64,000 nucleotides of DNA from Williamsia limnetica (GTDB lineage: Bacteria > Actinomycetota > Actinomycetes > Mycobacteriales > Mycobacteriaceae): positions 124,001-188,000 of the forward strand of contig NZ_QJSP01000009.1 of NCBI RefSeq assembly GCF_003217475.1, read 5' to 3'. Below the pieces are notes generated by a model, which ran no database searches, had not been told where the DNA came from, and saw only the letters and a program-made list of their open reading frames with translations. Shown here one piece after another: positions 58,136 to 64,000 of this stretch (position 1 is the first letter of the stretch; each line of letters opens with the position of its first letter). A program made the position numbers and the translations under genes.

Positions 58136-59857
58136 ATGGTGTACGTAATCACCCAACCGTGTTGCAACGACGCGAGCTGCGTCACCGTATGTCCGGTGAA
58201 TTGCATCCATCCGACACCGGACGAACCCGAGTTCGCGACCGCGGAGATGTTGTACATCGACCCGGACGGGTGCATCGACTGTGCGGCATGCGTCGACGAA
58301 TGCCCGGTGGACGCGATATTCCTCGATGAGGAGCTCAGCGGAAACCAAGAGCGTTACATCCAGATCAATGCTGACTACTTCACTGATCACGACGCGTCCG
58401 GCGGGCTGGTGGCACCTGCGAAGAAGCGCGCTCTTCCCGGAGACAAAGAGCTGCACGTGGCGATCGTGGGCGCAGGACCGGCCGCGTTCTATGCGGCAGA
58501 GGAGTTGTTGAAGCACAGTGTGATCCACGTCGACATGTTCGACCGGTTGCCTACCCCCTATGGGTTGGTCAGAGCAGGAGTCGCGCCGGATCACCCGGCG
58601 ACCAAAGGAGTGGAGAAGACGTTCGCCAAGGTCGCGGCCAAGAAGTCCTTCGAGTACTTTCTCAATGTCGAGGTCGGCAAACATGTCGACCACGACCAGC
58701 TCAAGTCCAGGTACGGGGCGGTGATCTATGCCCACGGCGCCTCGACCGACAAGCACCTCGGTATCGACGGCGAAGATCTGCCAGGCAGTGTGCCCGCCAC
58801 CGATTTTGTCGCCTGGTACAACGGCCACCCCGACCACGCAGACGATGACTTCGACCTTTCGGCGGATCGCGCAGTCGTCGTAGGCAACGGCAACGTGGCC
58901 CTCGACGTCGCACGAATCCTCCTCGACGCGCCGGATCGATTGGGCCGGACCGATATCGCGGACCATGCCCTTGAGAAGTTGCGTACCAGCAACATCGCGG
59001 AAGTGGTGTTGCTCGGCAGGCGTGGTGTGGCACAGGCCGCCTATACGAACGCCGAATTCTTGGCGATGGGGGACATACCGGGAGTGGACGTGATCGTCGA
59101 TCCCGAGGAATTGACCCTGGATCAGGCGACTCGAGATGCATTGGAAGACGGGACGCTCGACTCGACGATCGCGGCGAAGATCCGGATCGCCCGCGAGTTC
59201 TCCCAGCGTGAGCCCACCGCAGGGAACAAGCGAGTGGTTTTTCGCTACCTCCTGTCGCCGGTGGCAATCGAGGGTTCGGCCGATGGCGGGGTCGAATCGG
59301 TGCGTTGCGTGCGTAACGACTTCGTCAACGCACCCGACGACTCGGCCGACCACGCGGGCAACTCGCCGCGCCCACCGTCGTCGCGGATCGCGATCACACC
59401 CACAACCGAGGAGTTCGGCGTACCGGCCGGCCTGGTGATGCGGGCGATCGGTTACACCGGGCAGCCACTGGACGGTCTCCCGTTCGACGGAGGCCAAGGT
59501 GTGGTTCCGAACAGTGTTGGGCGGGTGCTTGCTTCGACCGGTGGAGAGCCGCTGCCGGGGGTGTACGTGACGGGCTGGATCAAACGGGGCGCCACCGGCG
59601 GTATCGGGATGAACCGGTTGTGTGGACAAGAGACCGCGAAGTCGGTGATCACCGACTTCGCGGAGGGCAGACTGCCTGAGCCTGCCGAGTCCCGAGACGG
59701 GGTTGCAGACCTCGTCGCAGGGCGCGGTGCGGGCCGGATCAATGGAGCCGGCTGGAAGAACATCGATCGGGTCGAGCGATCGGCGGGTGTCGAAGTCGGT
59801 CGTCGTCGGGTCAAATTGGTGACCATCAAAGAACTGGAAGCAGCAGCGCTGGACTGA
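58136..59857 (+). CDS. fprB: Ferredoxin-ferredoxin/NADP reductase fusion (FprB type)
   Basis: 573 residues from the ATG at 58136 (a TTG three codons earlier is possible). Residues 1-80 are a bacterial ferredoxin with CCNDASCVTVCPVNC and CIDCAACVDECPVDA, a 7Fe/8Fe pattern. From about 107, HVAIVGAGPAAFYAAEELL starts an adrenodoxin-reductase-like domain, with VVVGNGNVALDVARILL for NADP and GWIKRGATGGIGMNR near the C-terminal FAD site. It matches mycobacterial FprB. It moves electrons between NADPH and ferredoxins for P450s or other oxygenases. Confidence 0.92.
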   Translation: MVYVITQPCCNDASCVTVCPVNCIHPTPDEPEFATAEMLYIDPDGCIDCAACVDECPVDAIFLDEELSGNQERYIQINADYFTDHDASGGLVAPAKKRALPGDKELHVAIVGAGPAAFYAAEELLKHSVIHVDMFDRLPTPYGLVRAGVAPDHPATKGVEKTFAKVAAKKSFEYFLNVEVGKHVDHDQLKSRYGAVIYAHGASTDKHLGIDGEDLPGSVPATDFVAWYNGHPDHADDDFDLSADRAVVVGNGNVALDVARILLDAPDRLGRTDIADHALEKLRTSNIAEVVLLGRRGVAQAAYTNAEFLAMGDIPGVDVIVDPEELTLDQATRDALEDGTLDSTIAAKIRIAREFSQREPTAGNKRVVFRYLLSPVAIEGSADGGVESVRCVRNDFVNAPDDSADHAGNSPRPPSSRIAITPTTEEFGVPAGLVMRAIGYTGQPLDGLPFDGGQGVVPNSVGRVLASTGGEPLPGVYVTGWIKRGATGGIGMNRLCGQETAKSVITDFAEGRLPEPAESRDGVADLVAGRGAGRINGAGWKNIDRVERSAGVEVGRRRVKLVTIKELEAAALD

Positions 59858-59916
59858 CCGGCAGTCGCTGGACAAACGTGGCCGAAGTCTGAGACTGGCA
59901 GGGGTTCTGGGTCTGG

Positions 59917-60837
59917 TCAGACCGGATAGTGAACGCCGGTGAGTTTCTCGGAAACCGCCCATAGTCGCTGGGCGACCTCTTCGTTGTGAGACTTGGCGTT
60001 CGAGGTGACCAGCACCGGGTGTCCTCGCTGCTCCATGAACCCGTCGGGTCCGTAATACTGACTGCCGGTCACTGCGGGATCAGTCGCAGCACGCAGGGGA
60101 GGTAGTGCCCCCATTTCCGCGCTCTGGAACAGAAATCTGGCGGCCAGGGCCTGCAACCAGCGAAGTTTCGCGGGGGTGTGGCGGGTCAGATCGGTGTTGG
60201 CACCTCCGGGATGGGCGGCCACCGCGATCGTCGTTGCGTGGGCCCTGGCGGCGAGGCGCTGGTCGAGCTCGTAGGTGAAGAGCAGATTGGCGAGCTTCGA
60301 TTGCGCGTAGGCCCCGCCCGCGGAGTACTTCTTCTCGGAATTGAGGTCATCGAAGTCGATGGCTCCGCGGGCCTTGTGGCCAAGGCTGCTCACGGTGATC
60401 ACGCGTGACCCGGTGACCGGCAGCATGTTGCCGATCAGTAGTCCTGTCAGAGCGAAATGGCCGAGATGGTTGGTCGCGAACTGTAGCTCGAAACCGTCTA
60501 CGGTGACCGTCCTGGGCGGGAACATCACACCCGCGTTGTTGATCAGGAGGTCGATGCGGGGATACCTCGAACTCAGCTCGGTACCGGCATCTTCAACCGA
60601 TCGCTGCGAGGCCAGGTCCAAGATTTGCACCGAAACCTCGGCCTGCGGGTGAATCGCGAGTATCCGTTCGGCGGCCGCTTTGCCTTTCGTCACGTCGCGC
60701 ACCGCGAGCACCGCATGTGCGCCCCGGCCGGCGAGAACGAGAGCAATCTGATAGCCGAGTCCGGTGCCGCCGCCGGTGATCACCGCAACCCGATCCTTCT
60801 GGTCGGGTACGTCAGCAGCGTTCCAAAGGTCTTTCAT
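59917..60837 (-). CDS. Short-chain dehydrogenase/reductase
   Basis: 306 residues. The cofactor loop is AVITGGGTGLGYQIALVLA, then LLINNAGVM and catalytic Y-x-x-x-K in GGAYAQSKLANLLF, with the Ser in TVSSLGHKARG. It is close to the retinol-dehydrogenase/light-dependent-protochlorophyllide-reductase-like SDRs. It ends the minus-strand unit behind LuxC- and LuxE-like genes (34-base gap), so it could reduce the aldehyde they make to an alcohol. That coupling is inferred. Confidence 0.92.
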   Translation of the reverse strand: MKDLWNAADVPDQKDRVAVITGGGTGLGYQIALVLAGRGAHAVLAVRDVTKGKAAAERILAIHPQAEVSVQILDLASQRSVEDAGTELSSRYPRIDLLINNAGVMFPPRTVTVDGFELQFATNHLGHFALTGLLIGNMLPVTGSRVITVSSLGHKARGAIDFDDLNSEKKYSAGGAYAQSKLANLLFTYELDQRLAARAHATTIAVAAHPGGANTDLTRHTPAKLRWLQALAARFLFQSAEMGALPPLRAATDPAVTGSQYYGPDGFMEQRGHPVLVTSNAKSHNEEVAQRLWAVSEKLTGVHYPV

Positions 60838-60871
60838 AGGACTTCCTTCGGGGGGTCAAAGTGGTGGACTC

Positions 60872-62290
60872 TCACACGTCTTCGTCAGACATCCAGTGCA
60901 CGAAGCGTTGCAGGGAGTACATGGCATCGTGTGGGCCGCCGAGAACGTGTTTGGCCGCCGAACCCAAACGAACCACGCGCTGCGCTCCCGCGGAGGCGAG
61001 CCGATCCCGCAGCTCTGTCTTGCGTTCATAGGGATACATGCCGATTGTCTGGGTGGCGACATTGACGAACGGGACGGCGTCGTCGAGCGACTTCACATGT
61101 ACGACGTTGACGGTTTTTCCGCTGGGGTGAAATGAGACCCGATCATCAGAAAGGATGACCATTCCGGCACCATCGAACTTGCCCCAGACCTTGTATTCGC
61201 CGCCCATCATCTGCAGCATCTCGATCTCTTCGCGCATCTCCGAGGGCACTGGTGGCGCAATGGCCGACGCGGTCTCGCGATCTGTGCTCAGGCGCTCAGC
61301 AAGCTTCGCGCAATACTGTTCGACACCTGCCCGATCACCTTCGGCATAGACGAATCGACTCGCCAGGCAGGCCTCCTGATTGAACAGGGTGGCGTCCTCC
61401 GCGGTCTGCTCAGCCACCGAATCGATGGTTGCGGTGTCGGCGAAAGACTCTTTGCCGAGCATCGATATCGATGTCTTGGGATCAAACGACACCAGCTGAA
61501 GGCCCGGGCCGAGATAACGGATGACGTTGTCTATCGCGGGACCGCCACCCCACGCCGCAATCTTGTCGATGTACTGCGGCCGGTAGAGGGTGCGTTCGAT
61601 CGATTCGTCGCCTCCTCGCCAGTAGACCGCCGACATCGAACGAACAACCGGATGGTCCGGATCGATGTCGGCCATGGTCCGTAGTACTGCCACCGTCGTG
61701 AACGGGTCACTTGACGGCATCTTGAAGATGTTGACCCCCTTGACCAACGCGCCCTGGGCAATCGAAGAGACGCAGCCGGCAGGCGAGTTGCCGGCGAGCA
61801 TGTGCACCATGCGAGGCGGAAACGCGCGAATCGCGCCTGTGTTGCCGTGGACGTCGGTTCGTGACACCCAGCCGTCGAGAGCCGCCGGGTTTGCGAAGTT
61901 CGACTCGATCATGGCGGTGAGCATGTTCTTCTGGAGGAGATAGGGCGCACCTCGATAAAGGTTTTCGACCACCCGCCGCGGCAGTGGATTGGTCTCCACG
62001 ACGCGTTCGAGTGCTTCCTGCATGTACGGATTGCTGTCCAGGTCGAGGCGCTCACCGGTCTCGACGAGGAAATCGATGATCGTGTCGACCTTCACGTCGA
62101 GCAGCGGTGGCAACTCTCTGCGCGGTGAAATGAGCTGATCCAAATCCATTGCCGGCGTGATGAAGTCGACACCGAGATCGCGAGAGCGGTGCCGCACCGC
62201 CGCATCGGTGACAAGCGTTCCCCTGACGAAGAAATGCGCGGCCACGGCCGGATCCTGGGTAACAGGCTGGGTGGGAAGGTCGACACTCAT
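60872..62290 (-). CDS. LuxC-like acyl-CoA/acyl-protein reductase
   Basis: 472 residues. MLAGNSPAGCVSSIAQGALVKGVNIFKMPSSDPFTT is the LuxC nucleotide/pocket region (landmarks GNSP and KMPSSDP), and C308 in TLFNQEACLASRF is the acyl-accepting cysteine. LuxC reduces activated acyl groups to aldehydes with NADPH. Its start overlaps the stop of the LuxE-like gene, so the two act together. No luciferase genes are present, so the aldehyde is probably metabolic. Confidence 0.9.
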   Translation of the reverse strand: MSVDLPTQPVTQDPAVAAHFFVRGTLVTDAAVRHRSRDLGVDFITPAMDLDQLISPRRELPPLLDVKVDTIIDFLVETGERLDLDSNPYMQEALERVVETNPLPRRVVENLYRGAPYLLQKNMLTAMIESNFANPAALDGWVSRTDVHGNTGAIRAFPPRMVHMLAGNSPAGCVSSIAQGALVKGVNIFKMPSSDPFTTVAVLRTMADIDPDHPVVRSMSAVYWRGGDESIERTLYRPQYIDKIAAWGGGPAIDNVIRYLGPGLQLVSFDPKTSISMLGKESFADTATIDSVAEQTAEDATLFNQEACLASRFVYAEGDRAGVEQYCAKLAERLSTDRETASAIAPPVPSEMREEIEMLQMMGGEYKVWGKFDGAGMVILSDDRVSFHPSGKTVNVVHVKSLDDAVPFVNVATQTIGMYPYERKTELRDRLASAGAQRVVRLGSAAKHVLGGPHDAMYSLQRFVHWMSDEDV

Positions 62291-63651
62291 GAGATCCCCC
62301 GAACATAGGCATCGGTTGTTCCCGAACAGCTGATCTTGTCGCCACCGGGTTGATCGGCGTAGCGCCCGATGTTGTCGCGGATGGACGGGCTGCGACTGCC
62401 GCAGGCGCAGGGATTGTAGTCGGCAACGATCTTGTCGCCGGAGATGACGCCGTTCCAGCGACCGTTGACAGAGAGGTCGAAAAACGCGGCACGGCCCTCG
62501 ACCTCACCGTCGGAAGCCGGCAAGAGGTTCTCGCCGCTTTCGTCGAGCAACAGCAGCATCAGCCAGGCTGGGACGTGGTAACGCTGGGCCCGACAACGCG
62601 GCATCGCAGCATTCATCTCCTGCATCCCGTACATCTGGAAGGTGCGTTCGGGCGAGAGATTGAAGGTCTCTGCGATGTACTCCCGGTAATCGTCCGGAAG
62701 GGTCGCGCCCTTCAGGCCACCGCCGATGTAGATCGTGTTCTCGGGGTGGAAGTCCTTGCCGCTGAAACCGAGTTCGCGGACGAGCTGAGCGAGGGGGTAG
62801 AGGTTCGCGTACATACCCGAGAGCAGCAATTTCCGCTTGCGGGCCTTCAAGAGGGCTTCGGCGGAGATTGTTCGCGCGTCGTCCATCAGCTTCTGCCGCG
62901 TGGCGGATGTTGCCTCGAACTCGGCGATCTCGGCGGGGCGAGCTGTTCCGTCGGCGATCGCTTTGCGCAACACCACCATGCCGGTGATCTGGCCGATGGA
63001 GATGGGCGGCACCGGATACATGAAAGGCTCGGTGTCTGGGTCGGTGAAGCCTTCGATGAGTGCGTCCCGTATCGCATTGTTGCGGGCCACCGTGGTCCCT
63101 GGGCCGAGGCCGAACATCATGCGGTTGTCGCCGATGACCGAACCCGAACCCCAGGCAAACGAACTCATCGCTTCTTTGCGGTTCCATTCGAGATCCGCTT
63201 TGGTGGAGTTCATCATCGCCGACTTGCCGGTTGTGCCACTCGAACAACACAGGTAGTGCCCCGATTGCTCCAACGCGCCCAGCCAGCCGTCGATGTTCGT
63301 GACGCCGTCGAGATCGACATCTTTGACCTCGTGGGTGGAGATGGTCGCGAGCCATCGCCCGAGACGATCCCACTTCTTTTCAGCCAGCCAGCCCTCGGGA
63401 TAGCTCTTGTACGCGGTGTGGGCGAACAGCAGCGGTAAGAGTTCTTCTCGAGATCTGACGGAGGTGATGCCGCCTTCTGCGGCACGGTTCTCGAGGAGCG
63501 GAATCTTCGCGAGCCGATCTCGGAAGAGGTCGTTGGCGGCCTCCAGCTGAGTGGCCAGCAGGTCGCCGGGTGGCACGTCGTACCGGTCCTTGTCGTCGAT
63601 CATGGCGGTGAGCCGTGAGACGGCCGACCCGGTTCGAGTGGGTGTTGACAT
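62287..63651 (-). CDS. LuxE-like acyl-activating protein
   Basis: 454 residues from the ATG at 63651, which has GAGGAG upstream. YLCCSSGTTGKSAMMN (134-149) is the nucleotide-binding loop of LuxE acyl-protein synthetases and PaaK-type ligases. SGMYANLYPLAQLVRELG and TFQMYGMQEMNAAMPRC are further family segments. The C-terminal NPCACGSRSPSIRDNIGRY may bind metal. It is longer than classical LuxE (about 370). It likely activates a carboxylic acid with ATP for the LuxC partner. Confidence 0.85.
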   Translation of the reverse strand: MSTPTRTGSAVSRLTAMIDDKDRYDVPPGDLLATQLEAANDLFRDRLAKIPLLENRAAEGGITSVRSREELLPLLFAHTAYKSYPEGWLAEKKWDRLGRWLATISTHEVKDVDLDGVTNIDGWLGALEQSGHYLCCSSGTTGKSAMMNSTKADLEWNRKEAMSSFAWGSGSVIGDNRMMFGLGPGTTVARNNAIRDALIEGFTDPDTEPFMYPVPPISIGQITGMVVLRKAIADGTARPAEIAEFEATSATRQKLMDDARTISAEALLKARKRKLLLSGMYANLYPLAQLVRELGFSGKDFHPENTIYIGGGLKGATLPDDYREYIAETFNLSPERTFQMYGMQEMNAAMPRCRAQRYHVPAWLMLLLLDESGENLLPASDGEVEGRAAFFDLSVNGRWNGVISGDKIVADYNPCACGSRSPSIRDNIGRYADQPGGDKISCSGTTDAYVRGIS

Positions 63652-63708
63652 GCAGATCTCCTCAGCCGTTGTGTCGCTTGTCGACTCCAGTAGACCGTTA
63701 ATGACACG

Positions 63709-63718
63709 GAAACGTTTC
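63709..63718. promoter_or_regulatory. Short palindrome in the divergent LuxE-like/CMD promoter region
   Basis: GAAACGTTTC is a perfect 10-base palindrome, 58 bases upstream of the LuxE-like start, in a 222-bp divergent gap. A regulator site is possible; chance is not excluded. Confidence 0.4.
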
Positions 63719-63873
63719 ATTTTAGAGAAAATGATCGATGTGGCATCGCGGCACCAAGTGGGCGTGGGGTGCGCGAAACGGGTTGGCGCCCATACCCGAG
63801 GAGAGCACATGCTGGACAAATTAGGACGTTGGCCTTAATCTTCAGTCCTATATCCACGAAAGTGAGTAACAAG

Positions 63874-64000
63874 ATGGAAAGCCTCGAGACTTCCGCTTAC
63901 CGCGAGGTCATGATGTCGGATCCGCCGCCGGCTACGACGCCGTTTCTCGACGCGCAGCGGGACTTCGTTTTCGACCAGATCTGGTCGCGCCCGGGGTTGA
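63874..64000 (+). CDS. Carboxymuconolactone decarboxylase family protein (partial)
   Basis: The first 42 codons are in the window, from the ATG at 63874. FLDAQRDFVFDQIWSRPGL matches the N-terminus of carboxymuconolactone-decarboxylase/AhpD-like proteins, where it precedes the catalytic helix. The catalytic Cys region is beyond the edge, so class and function cannot be set. It is divergent from the LuxE-like gene and may share its regulator. Confidence 0.7.
   Translation, partial: MESLETSAYREVMMSDPPPATTPFLDAQRDFVFDQIWSRPGL

Noticed and set aside
57917-59962. 681-codon minus-strand open frame
   Set aside because: It is antisense to the well-supported FprB-type gene; its translation has no domain pattern and is an artefact of GC-rich codon use.
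1-64000. tRNA, rRNA, insertion sequences, prophage
   Set aside because: No cloverleaf, rRNA-like stretch, transposase or integrase frame was recognised; a dedicated RNA search was not possible here.

Overview
The window is high-GC actinobacterial DNA with dense, often 4-base-overlapping genes, many TetR regulators and frequent GTG starts. A latex-clearing protein (Lcp), an actinobacterial phenylacetate pathway, a mycofactocin-type NDMA-dependent alcohol dehydrogenase, GAF-ANTAR proteins, an FprB-type ferredoxin reductase and cutinase- and Ltp-type cell-surface proteins together suggest a mycolic-acid actinomycete. Gordonia is the best guess, with Rhodococcus, Williamsia or Nocardia possible. 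This is inferred from gene content only.

Layout. 1-8.6 kb: drug-efflux MFS/TetR pair, phosphoribosyltransferase, a Rieske oxygenase plus reductase-like unit with a TetR, a YdeP-type molybdopterin oxidoreductase, an FUSC exporter. 8.6-18.0 kb: a siderophore-type ABC importer, its lipoprotein, a 41-residue candidate precursor peptide, an RRE/ocin-ThiF-like protein, a CocE/S15 hydrolase, a YcaO, an MFS exporter and a SagB-type oxidase. Three Fur-family 7-1-7 boxes sit at its three promoter regions, so this looks like a metal-regulated azol(in)e RiPP with dedicated uptake, a candidate ribosomal metallophore. 18.2-21.9 kb: aldehyde and alcohol dehydrogenases with an AraC regulator. 21.9-33.1 kb: the phenylacetate catabolon (paaK-E-D-C-B-A, paaG-H-F, paaR, paaZ, an EthD gene, paaI) with three related operators. 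33.2-36.5 kb: WcbI-like protein and two glycosyltransferases. 36.6-43.1 kb: acyl-CoA dehydrogenase, thioesterase, esterase, Baeyer-Villiger-type monooxygenase and AraC regulator.

43.2-47.3 kb: a Rossmann-like hypothetical protein, an AT-rich island, peptidase E, an amino acid permease, a seven-repeat RCC1-like propeller and a tiny membrane protein. 47.4-52.3 kb: an Ltp protein and the rubber-oxygenase region: lcp, a globin, a cutinase-like secreted hydrolase and three tiny (28-29 residue) acidic hydrophobic peptides, two of them clearly homologous. The lcp and peptide-B promoters carry the same inverted repeat (TGAAAC-N15-GTTTCA). 52.7-57.8 kb: two GAF-ANTAR proteins, a VOC/TetR pair, a phosphotransferase and a TetR. 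58.1-64.0 kb: FprB-like reductase, SDR, a LuxC/LuxE-like acid-reduction pair and the start of a carboxymuconolactone decarboxylase family gene.

The two most interesting systems are the metal-boxed RiPP cluster and the micropeptides linked to lcp. No tRNA, rRNA, CRISPR array or intact insertion sequence was seen.
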